From Metapseudomonas otitidis (GTDB taxonomy: Bacteria; Pseudomonadota; Gammaproteobacteria; Pseudomonadales; Pseudomonadaceae): a stretch of 64,000 bases of DNA. The stretch spans positions 62,001-126,000 of the forward strand of contig NZ_FOJP01000005.1 in the NCBI RefSeq assembly GCF_900111835.1, in the 5' to 3' direction. A model generated the notes under the pieces. It did no database searches. It was not told the origin of the DNA and was given only the letters and a program-made list of their open reading frames with translations. This document shows positions 1 through 9,074 of this stretch, one piece after another; positions within the stretch are counted from its first letter, which is position 1; each line of letters opens with the position of its first letter. The position numbers and the translations under genes were made by a program.

Positions 1-250
1 CATCCACCAACTGGTCGCTCAAGGCCAGGTCGGCTTTCATCACCTCGCTGCGACTCTCCGGCTCGGGGTGGAAGGCGGCGGCGATCCAGCCTTCGGTCAG
101 CGGGGCGATGGGGGCTCGTCCCACCTCCCGTCGCACCACCTGGCGCTCGCTGCGCTGTGCCTGCCAGGCGGCAAGGAAGGTCTCCTGCAGGCGGCGCGAG
201 TGGGAGCGCTCGCCACGGGGGCTGCCTTGGATGGAAAGAATTCGGCTCAT
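1..250 (-). CDS. azoR: FMN-dependent NADH-azoreductase, N-terminal part (cut by window edge)
   Basis: The reading frame starts at the ATG at 250 and runs off the left edge, giving 83 residues. It begins MSRILSIQGSPRGERSHSRR, the phosphate-binding start of flavodoxin-fold AzoR/AcpD proteins. These are soluble FMN enzymes that reduce azo compounds and quinones with NADH. It is divergent from the LysR gene at 388, the usual arrangement for a regulator and its target. In PAO1 the same pair sits beside putP (PA0785/PA0784, from memory). The C-terminal part cannot be judged. Confidence 0.85.
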   Translation of the reverse strand, partial: MSRILSIQGSPRGERSHSRRLQETFLAAWQAQRSERQVVRREVGRAPIAPLTEGWIAAAFHPEPESRSEVMKADLALSDQLVD

Positions 251-387
251 CTCTGACTCCTGGGTGCAGTGGGCTCATCGAGGCCGGTGACCGGCCCTGG
301 AACAGGCACTAAGCTAGGTTTCGCCGCATTCGCGGACAAATGAGCGTTAGTTCATCGAGATGAATCCATTTCACCCGTGGAGATTGC

Positions 388-1287
388 ATGTTCGCCAACC
401 TGCCCCTCACCGCACTGCGCACCTTCGAATCCGCCGCGCGCCAGCTGAGCTTCAAGGCGGCCGCCGAGGAGCTGGCGGTGACGCCGACGGCGGTCTCCCA
501 CCAGATCCGCAGCCTGGAGGGCTGGCTCGGCGTGCCGCTGTTCGAGCGCCGGCCCCGCAGCGTGCGGCTGACCGCTTGCGGCCAGCAGCTGTTCGGCAGC
601 CTCCACGGCGCCCTGCTGGATGTGAGCCAGACCCTCGATCACCTGCGGCCCCAGCCCAGCAGCGGCCAGCTGACGATCTCCACCACCCCGGCCTTTGCCG
701 CGCTGTGGCTGATCCCGCGCCTGGGGCGTTTCTACGCCGAGTACCCGGCGATCCGCCTGCGCCTGGACACCAGCAACACCCTGGTGGACCTGCATCAGGA
801 CGCTAGCATCGACCTGGTGATCCGCTACGGCACCACGCACTACCCCAGCCTGCACAGCCAGTGCCTGCTGGATGAACGCTTCGGCGTCTACGGCGCGCCC
901 GCGCTGGTGGACAACCTGGGCAGCCAGGTGCCCACGCTGATCACCATCCGCTGGCGCAGCCCGCAGCTCTACGAGCTGGGCTGGAAGGCCTGGTGCCAGG
1001 CCGCCGGCGCGCAGCATCTGCTGGAAAGCGCGCCACAGCGCGAGTACGACGAGGAGCACTACGCCCTGCAAGCCGCCATCGCCGGCCAGGGGTTGGTGCT
1101 GGCGAGTTCGATCCTGGTGTCCGAAAGCATCGCCAGCGGGCTGCTGATGCCCTACCGCCCCGAGGTCAGCGTCGAGGGCGCCGGTTACTCCACCCTGTGC
1201 GTGCCGGGCCGCGAGCGTCACCCTCCGGTCAAGGCGTTTTCCGACTGGTTGGGCCGGGAAGCGGGGGCCGTACCGCCTCCGGCCTGA
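388..1287 (+). CDS. LysR-family transcriptional regulator (GcvA-like)
   Basis: This 299-residue protein has an N-terminal winged HTH (residues about 5-65, with AAAEELAVTPTAVSHQIRSL) and a periplasmic-binding-like effector domain. The N-terminus resembles the GcvA/AmpR subgroup. The start is supported by GGAG at 380-383, eight bases before the ATG. It is divergent from the azoreductase, so that gene is the likely target. The effector is unknown. It converges on putP, and a hairpin terminator lies between them. Confidence 0.9.
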   Translation: MFANLPLTALRTFESAARQLSFKAAAEELAVTPTAVSHQIRSLEGWLGVPLFERRPRSVRLTACGQQLFGSLHGALLDVSQTLDHLRPQPSSGQLTISTTPAFAALWLIPRLGRFYAEYPAIRLRLDTSNTLVDLHQDASIDLVIRYGTTHYPSLHSQCLLDERFGVYGAPALVDNLGSQVPTLITIRWRSPQLYELGWKAWCQAAGAQHLLESAPQREYDEEHYALQAAIAGQGLVLASSILVSESIASGLLMPYRPEVSVEGAGYSTLCVPGRERHPPVKAFSDWLGREAGAVPPPA

Positions 1288-1310
1288 AGCCGGTGCCCGT
1301 GGCGCGGCAT

Positions 1311-1347
1311 AAAAAAACGGCCCAGGTCGGGGAGGACGTGGGCCGTT
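1311..1347 (-). terminator. Rho-independent terminator of putP
   Basis: AACGGCCCA at 1316-1324 pairs with TGGGCCGTT at 1339-1347. Seven A residues on the plus strand at 1311-1317 give a T tract on the minus strand. It lies just downstream of the putP stop. Confidence 0.85.
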
Positions 1348-1400
1348 GAGGCGCTATCGCAATCGTCAGGCGGGGTCTGTGCCCCGCTGGAGGACGCCGG

Positions 1401-2894
1401 TCAGGCGCTGGCGTCCTGGTATTCCTTCTCGGCGGCGTCGAAGCGCTTGATCATCGAATCCGACGGCGCGGCGCCGATGCGGCTGAAGATCAGGATGCCG
1501 AGGGTGGCGAGGATGAAGCCCGGGATGATTTCGTACAGGCCGGTCCAGCCGAAGAAGTTCTTCCACAGGATCACGGTGACGGCGCCCAGCACCATGCCCG
1601 CCAGGGCACCGTTGCGGGTCATGCCCTTCCACACCAGGGAGAGGATCACCACCGGGCCGAAGGCGGCGCCGAAGCCCGCCCAGGCGTAGGACACCAGGCC
1701 CAGCACCTTGCTCTCGGGGTTGGAGGCGATGGCGATGGCGATCACGGCCACCAACAGCACCATGGCGCGGCCGACCCAGACCAGTTCGTTCTGGCTGGCG
1801 TTCTTGCGGAAGAAGGCCTTGTAGAAGTCTTCGGTCAGAGCGCTGGAGCACACCAGCAGCTGGCAGCTCAGGGTGGACATCACGGCCGCCAGGATGGCGG
1901 ACAGCAGCACGCCGGCCACCCAGGGGTTGAACAGCAGCTTGGCCAGCTCGATGAACACGCGCTCGGGGTTGGCGGTGACCGGGCCGGCCACGTCCGGGTG
2001 AGCGGAGAAGTAGGCGATGCCGAAGAAACCGACGGCAACCGCGCCGCCCAGGCAGGCGATCATCCAGGTCATGGAGATGCGGCGGGCGTTGGGGATGGAC
2101 TTGACCGAGTCAGCGGCCATGAAGCGCGCCAGGATGTGTGGCTGGCCGAAGTAGCCCAGGCCCCAGGCCATCAGCGAGATCACACCGATGAAGGTGGCGC
2201 CCTTGAGCATGTCGAAGTGGGCGGCGTCCTGCAGTTCGATGGCGGCGAAGGTCGGATCGATGCCGCCGTTGATCATCATCACCACGACCGGAGTGAGGAT
2301 CAGGGCGAAGATCATCAGGGTCGCCTGCACGGTGTCGGTCCAGCTCACCGCCAGGAAGCCACCGATGAAGGTGTAGGCGATGGTGGCAGCGGCGCCGGCC
2401 CACAGCGCGGTCCCGTAGGACAGGCCGAAGGTGCTTTCGAACAGGCGGGCACCGGCGACGATGCCGGAAGCGCAGTAGATGGTGAAGAACACCAGGATCA
2501 CCACGGCGGAGAAGATGCGCAGGATGCGGCTGTGGTCTTCGAAGCGGTTGGTGAAGAAGTCCGGCAGGGTCAGGGCGTTGCCGTTGTGCTCGGTCTGCAC
2601 CCGCAGGCGGCCGGCCACCAGCAGCCAGTTGAGGTAGGCGCCGACGATCAGGCCGATGGCGATCCAGGCCTCGGACAGGCCGGAGAGGTAGATGGCGCCG
2701 GGCAGGCCCATCAGCAGCCAGCCGCTCATGTCGGAAGCGCCAGCGGACAGCGCGGTGACGAAGCTGCCGAGGCTGCGGCCCCCGAGGATGTAGTCGGACA
2801 GGTTGTTGGTGGAACGGTAGGCGGCCAGGCCGATCAGTACCATGGCGGCGATATAGATCACGAACGTGATCAGCATCGGGTTGCTGAGTGTCAT
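1401..2894 (-). CDS. putP: Sodium/proline symporter PutP
   Basis: A 497-residue inner-membrane protein of the sodium:solute symporter family with about 13 hydrophobic segments. It imports proline with Na+. Arg40 and the SDMSGW stretch with Asp55, Ser57 and Gly58 match the numbering of E. coli PutP residues that bind substrate and sodium. The length agrees with the family (about 500). A GGGGAG ribosome site lies just before the ATG. In PAO1 the catabolic gene putA sits beside it; here it does not. The PruR-like regulator at 5692 fits a proline role. Confidence 0.96.
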   Translation of the reverse strand: MTLSNPMLITFVIYIAAMVLIGLAAYRSTNNLSDYILGGRSLGSFVTALSAGASDMSGWLLMGLPGAIYLSGLSEAWIAIGLIVGAYLNWLLVAGRLRVQTEHNGNALTLPDFFTNRFEDHSRILRIFSAVVILVFFTIYCASGIVAGARLFESTFGLSYGTALWAGAAATIAYTFIGGFLAVSWTDTVQATLMIFALILTPVVVMMINGGIDPTFAAIELQDAAHFDMLKGATFIGVISLMAWGLGYFGQPHILARFMAADSVKSIPNARRISMTWMIACLGGAVAVGFFGIAYFSAHPDVAGPVTANPERVFIELAKLLFNPWVAGVLLSAILAAVMSTLSCQLLVCSSALTEDFYKAFFRKNASQNELVWVGRAMVLLVAVIAIAIASNPESKVLGLVSYAWAGFGAAFGPVVILSLVWKGMTRNGALAGMVLGAVTVILWKNFFGWTGLYEIIPGFILATLGILIFSRIGAAPSDSMIKRFDAAEKEYQDASA

Positions 2895-3470
2895 GGGGTC
2901 TCCCCTGCTCGTTTGTTGTTATTCGGGAGCTGAGGGTGGTCTGCTCCCGTGGTGATTGTTTGGCGACCGCGCGTGGCGATGACCGCTTGGCTTCTCGACC
3001 CTGTCGGCCAATAGCCGATTCACGTCCGATCGAACTTCAAGCGAGGCGATCCGGCCCCACCCGTCATCGAAGGCCCTGCTCATGGGGAGCGGCCCTCGCG
3101 AACATGTACAGAAATACCTGGCCTCTTGGCTGACGCACCGTCCGCCCAGGACGGTGCGTGGATTAACCGCTGCGGGGTGACGGGCGGCCACCTCATCGGA
3201 CATGGGGCCCGTTCGGGTACCGCGCCTGCACGTGGAAAGGCGTGATTCCCGGGTGCGCTACCCGTTGGTCTTCATGACCATCGCGTTGGATTCAGTACAG
3301 CCCAAACCGTCGATGAAGGCGGGCTGAAAATCAGGAAGCGTGGAATGTAGAGAGGTGGCACCTCGACTTTCTTACACAATCCTCTGATTTCATTTCCGGA
3401 TAGTCCGATAAAGGGAACTTTCTGCCAAAAGGTGCAACCGGCTACTCGTCAGAGCAGCCGGCACTTTGAC
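2895..3470. other. Intergenic gap upstream of putP; no gene recognised
   Basis: The 576 bases between putP and the TonB receptor hold no convincing reading frame; a 94-codon minus-strand frame has no family features. The putP promoter must lie here. A weak inverted repeat (CCGGCT 3438-3443 / AGCCGG 3456-3461) just after the receptor stop may be its terminator. In PAO1, as remembered, putA lies between these two genes. Confidence 0.6.
3438..3461 (-). terminator. Weak hairpin after the TonB receptor
   Basis: A six-base-pair stem with a 12-base loop lies 10 bases past the receptor stop codon, and only a poor T run follows on the minus strand. It may contribute to termination. Confidence 0.35.
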
Positions 3471-5513
3471 TCAGAAAGCCAGGCGCACGCCCATGGTCAG
3501 GTTGCGCCCCGGGAGTAGCACCTCGTCCTTGATGAAGGAACTGTGGTTGCGCCCTTCGGCATCCAGCAGGTTGCTCCCCTTGAGGTAGAGCTCGTAGTCG
3601 GCCATCTCCAGCTTGCCGGTGTAGGTCAGCGCGGCACCGAGCATGTTGTAGCCGCCGGTACGGGTCTCGTAGTCGGCGAGCTGGTCCTGGCGCTGCACGC
3701 GGTAGAACTCCAGCTGCCCGGCGAGGGCCGGTGCCAGGCGCTGATCGAGGCGGATGCCCAGGCGATCGGCCGGGATGCGCGGCAGGTCCCCGCCGCCGCT
3801 GCGCAGGCGGCCACGCACGCGGTCGCCGAAGAGCGTGACGTCGGTGTCATCGCTGAAGCGATAGCCCACCTCGCCCTCGGCGCCGGTCAGCACGGCATCC
3901 TGCTGGCGGTACTGGATCTCGCGCATTTCGCCGCCGATGTCGCGCCCGGTGTCCGCCGCGTAGATGAAGTCATCGATCTGGTTGCGGTAGACGCTGAGGC
4001 TGAAGTGGGTGCGGCCGGCGAACTTGCGCAGGGTCAGCTCGACGTTCCGCGAGGTTTCCTCGCTCAGGTTCGGGTCCCCCAGTTCGACGGTACGGGTCGC
4101 GGCGTGGGGGCCGTTGGCGTACAGCTCTTCGGCGGTGGGCAGGCGCTGGGAGCGGGACAGGGAGAAGCCAAGGGAGTATTCCGGCGCGAAGGTCCAGACC
4201 GCCCCGGCGGACACGGAGGTGCCGCGGTGCTGGCGGCTGCGCTCCCCGCGCGCGGAGATGTCCTGCCACTCGTGGCGCAGGCCCAGTTCGTAGCGCCAGT
4301 CATCCCAGGTGTACTCCTCCAGCAGGAACAGGCCGTGGTTGCGGGTCAGGCTCGGCGGCACATAGGCCTCTTCGCCCAGGGCCTGGAAGTCCCGGCGCGA
4401 GCTCTGCCCGCCCAGCACGCCACGCCAGCCGAACAGCGGTGCGTGGGTCAGCTCCAGGCGGGAGTCGTAGGCCTTGTTCTTGAAGGTGGTCGCGGCCTCC
4501 CCGCCTTCCATCTCCTCGTGCTGGTAGTCGCTGTAGCCCCCTCGTACACGGGCCAGCTCGAAGCCCGGCAGCGGGTCGCTGTACTCACCGCGTACGTCCC
4601 AGCGCTTCTGCTTCATGTCGATGTAGGGCAGCCCGCCCTCCTCGTGGTCATCGTGGGCATGGCCGTGCCCGTGGGCGCCGCAATGCCAGTCGCGCGGGCC
4701 ATGGGTGTGGCAGTGGGCATGTTCGTGGGCGAGCAGGCCGTAGCGATTGTTCTGCTCGGTGTAGGCCAGGCCCAGGTAGCCGCGATCACCGATCCAGCTG
4801 CCCCCCAGGGTGGCGCTGTCGGTGTCGTTGTAGGCCCCGGTCTGTTTCGAGGAGCGCGGGTCGCCGGCCGCACCGGGAATGTCGTAGGCGTTGGCCTGGC
4901 GCTTGAGCCCCTCGATGCGCCAGGCGAACGGGCCGGTGCCGATCGTCAGGCCACCGGCCCCGAGGCCCTCGTCGGCCATGGTGTTGCCGCGCAACTCCAG
5001 CTCGCCTTCGTAGCCCTTCTCGGGGAGCGCAACGGGAATCTTCTTGTCGATCACGTTCACCACCCCGCCGATGGCGCCGCCGCCATACAACAGGGTGGCG
5101 GGCCCCTTCAGCACTTCGACGCGTTCCACCAGCAACGGCTCGATCGCCACGGCGTGGTCCGGGCTGACGGTGGACGCATCCAGCGTGTCCACGCCGTCGC
5201 TCAGGACCCGCACCCGCGCACCGTCCAGCCCACGGATCACCGGGCGGCTGGCGCCGGGGCCGAAGCTGCTGGCATGCACCCCGGGCAGGCCGTCGAGCGT
5301 CTCGCCGAGGGTCGCCTCGCGGCGCAGGCGCAGGGCGTCGCCTTCCAGCACCTCGGCGGGGGTCGTCATGTCGCGGGTTGCGGTGGACAGGGCGCTGGCG
5401 CGCACCACGCTGGGCTCCAGCTCCACGGGCGATTCGGCTTCGGCTGCCAGGGCCGCCGGCCCGGAGAACAGGGCGATGGCCAGGGCGAGTGGAGAGCGGA
5501 TCGGTTTCATCAT
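3471..5513 (-). CDS. znuD: ZnuD-type TonB-dependent outer-membrane zinc receptor
   Basis: About 680 residues: signal peptide (MMKPIRSPLALAIALFS, processed near AALAAEA), a plug domain (residues about 45-160, with VEVLKGPATLLYGGGAIGG) and a beta-barrel ending in the aromatic LTMGVRLAF. An extracellular loop is very rich in His, Cys and Asp (LLAHEHAHCHTHGP, then CGAHGHGHAHDDHEE), a zinc-binding feature of ZnuD receptors. The ATG at 5513 is chosen because GAGG lies about seven bases upstream; the frame is open to 5543 and an ATG at 5510 is also possible. A Zur-like box lies about 100 bases upstream. PAO1 has its homologue (PA0781) at the same place. Zinc specificity is inferred. Confidence 0.88.
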   Translation of the reverse strand: MMKPIRSPLALAIALFSGPAALAAEAESPVELEPSVVRASALSTATRDMTTPAEVLEGDALRLRREATLGETLDGLPGVHASSFGPGASRPVIRGLDGARVRVLSDGVDTLDASTVSPDHAVAIEPLLVERVEVLKGPATLLYGGGAIGGVVNVIDKKIPVALPEKGYEGELELRGNTMADEGLGAGGLTIGTGPFAWRIEGLKRQANAYDIPGAAGDPRSSKQTGAYNDTDSATLGGSWIGDRGYLGLAYTEQNNRYGLLAHEHAHCHTHGPRDWHCGAHGHGHAHDDHEEGGLPYIDMKQKRWDVRGEYSDPLPGFELARVRGGYSDYQHEEMEGGEAATTFKNKAYDSRLELTHAPLFGWRGVLGGQSSRRDFQALGEEAYVPPSLTRNHGLFLLEEYTWDDWRYELGLRHEWQDISARGERSRQHRGTSVSAGAVWTFAPEYSLGFSLSRSQRLPTAEELYANGPHAATRTVELGDPNLSEETSRNVELTLRKFAGRTHFSLSVYRNQIDDFIYAADTGRDIGGEMREIQYRQQDAVLTGAEGEVGYRFSDDTDVTLFGDRVRGRLRSGGGDLPRIPADRLGIRLDQRLAPALAGQLEFYRVQRQDQLADYETRTGGYNMLGAALTYTGKLEMADYELYLKGSNLLDAEGRNHSSFIKDEVLLPGRNLTMGVRLAF

Positions 5514-5610
5514 GGGATCCTCGAATAGTCGTCGGCGCGCCACCTTGCGCGCCTGTCAGGCGGATGGACGTGCGACGCAGGCAGGCTGCGTCGGGCCGAC
5601 ACTATAAAGC

Positions 5611-5623
5611 GTTATAACGTAAC
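5611..5623 (-). promoter_or_regulatory. Zur-like operator upstream of znuD
   Basis: GTTATAACGTAAC has the GTTA-N5-TAAC dyad that forms the core of the Zur consensus (GTTATANTATAAC). It sits 98 bases before the receptor start, where a repressor could block transcription. Two similar boxes occur at 49131 and 51955. Confidence 0.7.
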
Positions 5624-5691
5624 AAATAAGAGCGAATCGCATTGGCCGGCAATTCACTGACAAAGGCTTTGGAACGGGCCTTACGGCCCCG

Positions 5692-6444
5692 TCAGGCGTG
5701 GTCGCGCAGTCGCTTCGGCGTCAGACCCAGGTGGCGGCGCATGGCGGTGGTCAGGGCGCTCTGGCTGGAGAAGCCGCATTCCTCGGCGATGCGCACCAGG
5801 GCGAGGTCGCTTTCGCGCAGCAGGCGGGAGGCGCGGTCGAGGCGAGCGCGCAGCAGGTACTGGTGGGGCGTCAGGCCGACGCTGTCCTTGAACAGGGCGT
5901 GGAAATGGCTGGGGCTAAGGCAGGCCACCTGGGCCAGCTCGGCCACGCTGATGCGCCGGGCCAGGTTGTCGGCGATGTAGGCATCCAGCGGTTCCAGGTC
6001 GAGGCCCTGGTTGCTGCGCCGCCCACGCTCGCCGAACAGCCGCAGGTACAGCGCACGCAGCAGGACACCACCCAGGGCACGGGCCAGCAGCGGGTCGTCG
6101 CCGTAGCGCTGCAGCTCGGCGCCGGCGTAGCTCAGCAGGTGCTGGAAGTCGGCGTCGAGGTCGGGGAAGCGGGGGATGTCGAACAGGCGCTGGAGCAGCT
6201 CGCGGTCCTCGCTGGCGGCCTCCGGCGCGTTGAGGTCGAGGATCAGCATGCGGTTGTCGCCGCAGCCGGCGAAGACGTGCTCGGTGGTGCCCGGCACCAC
6301 GCAGGCGCGCATGCGGCACACTTCGCCACCGCGGCCACCCACTTCAAAAGCGGCGCGGCCAGCCAGGGACATCACCAGTTGATGGTGGTCATGGGCGTGG
6401 GCGTGGGCCTGTTCATCCAGGCGTTGCAGGCGGGCGACGAGCAT
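5692..6444 (-). CDS. pruR: AraC/XylS-family regulator, PruR-like (proline utilisation)
   Basis: 250 residues: an N-terminal cupin-like sensing domain with a His-rich start (AHAHAHDHHQLV) and a C-terminal double HTH AraC domain (residues about 150-250, with ISVAELAQVACLSPSHFHAL and VRIAEECGFSSQSALTTAMR). By position between the ZnuD-type receptor and the Lon-like gene it matches PA0780 PruR, the activator of putAP in PAO1. putA is absent from this locus, so the target here may be putP alone or a distant putA. It could instead act on the neighbouring receptor; the His-rich N-terminus leaves that open. Confidence 0.75.
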   Translation of the reverse strand: MLVARLQRLDEQAHAHAHDHHQLVMSLAGRAAFEVGGRGGEVCRMRACVVPGTTEHVFAGCGDNRMLILDLNAPEAASEDRELLQRLFDIPRFPDLDADFQHLLSYAGAELQRYGDDPLLARALGGVLLRALYLRLFGERGRRSNQGLDLEPLDAYIADNLARRISVAELAQVACLSPSHFHALFKDSVGLTPHQYLLRARLDRASRLLRESDLALVRIAEECGFSSQSALTTAMRRHLGLTPKRLRDHA

Positions 6445-6607
6445 GGCAGGGGTTGCTCAAAATTTGCGCATTTTAAACAAGCGGCGCTCGCCTGCCCAGC
6501 ACCACCGGGCAGGCCCCGCTTCGACGTGTCGGTTGAAAAGCCCCCGGAGCCGCCCCATCTAGCCTGCATGCCCCACCCCAAGCCCATTCGTTTCCATCAG
6601 GTGCCCA

Positions 6608-9004
6608 ATGAGCGATCAGGAGATCCACGCCACTCTCGTCGATGACACCAGTGCCACCAGTACGGGCCTGGCGCTGCCCGGCCAGACGCTGCCGGACACC
6701 GTATACGTCATCCCCATCCACAACCGCCCGTTCTTCCCGGCGCAGGTGCTGCCGGTGATCGTCGAGGAGGAGCCCTGGGCAGAAACCCTGGAGCTGGTGG
6801 CCAAGACCAACCACCACAGCCTGGCGCTGTTCTTCGTCGACAGCCCGCCGGGTGACCCGCGCCATTTCGACCCCAGCACCCTGCCCGAGCACGGCACCCT
6901 GGTGCGGGTGCACCACGCCACCCGCGAGGGCGGCAAGCTGCAGTTCGTGGCCCAGGGCCTGTCGCGGGTGCGCATCCGTGGCTGGCTCAAGCGCCACCGT
7001 CCGCCCTACCTGGTGGAGGTGGACTACCCGCGCCCGCAATCCGACCCGCGCGACGAGGTGAAGGCCTACGGCATGGCGCTGATCAACGCCATCAAGGAGC
7101 TGCTGCCACTCAACCCGCTGTACAGCGAGGAGCTGAAGAACTACCTGAACCGCTTCAGCCCCAACGACCCGTCGCCGCTCACCGACTTCGCCGCCGCCCT
7201 CACCACCGCACCGGCCACCGACCTGCAGGAGGTGCTGGACACCATCCCCGTGCTCAAGCGCATGGAGAAGGTGCTGCCGATGCTGCGCAAGGAAGTCGAG
7301 GTGGCCCGCCTGCAGAGCGAGCTGTCGGCGGAGGTGAACCGCAAGATCGGCAAGCACCAGCGGGAGTTCTTCCTCAAGGAGCAGCTGAAGCTGATCCAGC
7401 AGGAGCTGGGCATCACCAAGGATGACCGCAGCGCCGACGCCGAGCAGTTCCGCCAGCGCCTGGAGGGCAAGACCCTGCCGGAGCAGGCGAAGAAGCGCAT
7501 CGACGAGGAGCTGAACAAGCTGTCGATCCTGGAGACCGGCTCCCCCGAGTACGCGGTGACCCGCAACTACCTGGACTGGGCCACGGCCCTGCCCTGGGGC
7601 GTTTACGGCAAGGACCGGCTGGACCTCAAGCACGCACGCCAGGTGCTGGACCGCCACCATGCGGGCCTCGACGACATCAAGAACCGCATCCTCGAATTCC
7701 TCGCCGTCGGCGCCTTCAAGGGCGAGATCGCCGGCTCCATCGTGCTGCTGGTGGGCCCGCCCGGCGTCGGCAAGACCAGCATCGGCAAGTCCATCGCCGA
7801 GTCCCTGGGCCGCCCCTTCTACCGCTTCAGCGTCGGCGGCATGCGTGACGAAGCCGAGATCAAGGGCCACCGCCGCACCTACATCGGCGCCCTGCCCGGC
7901 AAGCTGGTGCAGGCGCTGAAGGAAGTGGAGGTGATGAACCCGGTGATCATGCTCGACGAGATCGACAAGCTCGGTGCCAGCTACCAGGGCGACCCCGCTT
8001 CGGCCCTGCTGGAGACCCTCGACCCGGAGCAGAACGTCGAGTTCCTCGACCATTACCTGGACCTGCGCCTGGACCTGTCCAAGGTGCTGTTCGTGTGCAC
8101 CGCCAACACCCTGGATTCGATCCCGGGCCCGCTGCTGGACCGCATGGAGGTGATCCGCCTGTCCGGCTACATCACCGAGGAAAAACACGCCATCGCCAAG
8201 CGCCACCTGTGGCCGCGCCTGCTGGAGCGCACCGGGGTGCCGAAGCAGCGCCTGGCCATCACCGACGCTGCGCTCACTGCGGTGATCGAGGGGTACGCGC
8301 GGGAATCCGGCGTCCGCCAGCTGGAGAAGCAGCTGGGCAAGATCATCCGCAAATCGGTGGTGCGCCTGCTGGAGGAGCCCGAGGCGAAGATCCGCGTCGG
8401 CAACAAGGACCTGGAGCCGCTGCTGGGCACGCCGCCCTTCCGCAAGGAACAGGTTCTGGCGGGCAAGGGCGTGATCACCGGGCTGGCCTGGACCAGCATG
8501 GGTGGCGCCACCCTGCCCATCGAAGCCACCCGCATCCACACCCTCAACCGGGGCTTCAAGCTCACCGGTCAGTTGGGTGACGTGATGAAGGAGTCGGCCG
8601 AGATCGCCTACAGCTATGTGAGCTCGCACCTCAAGCAGTTCGGCGGCGACCCGACCTTCTTCGACCAGGCCTTCGTGCACCTTCACGTACCGGAAGGCGC
8701 CACGCCCAAGGATGGCCCCAGCGCCGGCATCACCATGGCCAGCGCCCTGCTGTCCCTGGCCCGCGACCAGGCGCCGAAGAAGGGCGTGGCCATGACCGGG
8801 GAGCTGACGCTCACCGGCCAGGTGCTGCCGATCGGCGGGGTGCGCGAGAAGGTCATCGCCGCGCGCCGGCAGAAGCTCCACGAGCTGATCCTCCCTGAGG
8901 CCAACCGGGGTGCCTACGAGGAACTGCCGGACTACCTGCGCGAGGGCATGACGGTGCACTTCGCCAAGCGCTTCTCGGATGTCGCCAAGGTGCTCTTCGG
9001 CTGA
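6608..9004 (+). CDS. asrA: Lon-like ATP-dependent protease (AsrA type)
   Basis: 798 residues in the LonA layout: N-terminal substrate domain (about 35-240), AAA+ domain with Walker A GPPGVGKT (383-390) and Walker B VIMLDEID (about 446-453), and a C-terminal S16 protease domain with catalytic Ser705 in DGPSAGIT and Lys748 in GGVREKVIAAR. It degrades unfolded or regulatory proteins in the cytoplasm. By position it matches PA0779 (AsrA), a second Lon-type protease in P. aeruginosa linked to the aminoglycoside stress response, not the main lon. The chagasin-like inhibitor follows on the same strand after 70 bases. Confidence 0.92.
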   Translation: MSDQEIHATLVDDTSATSTGLALPGQTLPDTVYVIPIHNRPFFPAQVLPVIVEEEPWAETLELVAKTNHHSLALFFVDSPPGDPRHFDPSTLPEHGTLVRVHHATREGGKLQFVAQGLSRVRIRGWLKRHRPPYLVEVDYPRPQSDPRDEVKAYGMALINAIKELLPLNPLYSEELKNYLNRFSPNDPSPLTDFAAALTTAPATDLQEVLDTIPVLKRMEKVLPMLRKEVEVARLQSELSAEVNRKIGKHQREFFLKEQLKLIQQELGITKDDRSADAEQFRQRLEGKTLPEQAKKRIDEELNKLSILETGSPEYAVTRNYLDWATALPWGVYGKDRLDLKHARQVLDRHHAGLDDIKNRILEFLAVGAFKGEIAGSIVLLVGPPGVGKTSIGKSIAESLGRPFYRFSVGGMRDEAEIKGHRRTYIGALPGKLVQALKEVEVMNPVIMLDEIDKLGASYQGDPASALLETLDPEQNVEFLDHYLDLRLDLSKVLFVCTANTLDSIPGPLLDRMEVIRLSGYITEEKHAIAKRHLWPRLLERTGVPKQRLAITDAALTAVIEGYARESGVRQLEKQLGKIIRKSVVRLLEEPEAKIRVGNKDLEPLLGTPPFRKEQVLAGKGVITGLAWTSMGGATLPIEATRIHTLNRGFKLTGQLGDVMKESAEIAYSYVSSHLKQFGGDPTFFDQAFVHLHVPEGATPKDGPSAGITMASALLSLARDQAPKKGVAMTGELTLTGQVLPIGGVREKVIAARRQKLHELILPEANRGAYEELPDYLREGMTVHFAKRFSDVAKVLFG

Positions 9005-9074
9005 ACCCGCGGTGCCTACCCAGGGGCCGGAGCAGCGGATATGCTGCACCGGCCCTTGAACGATGGAGCCGTCC

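Noticed and set aside
2919-3203. A 94-codon minus-strand frame upstream of putP
   Set aside because: No ribosome site, no family features, and it occupies the putP promoter area.
3415-3420. GAACTT as an AlgU -35 element
   Set aside because: No TCTGA-like -10 follows at 16 or 17 bases.
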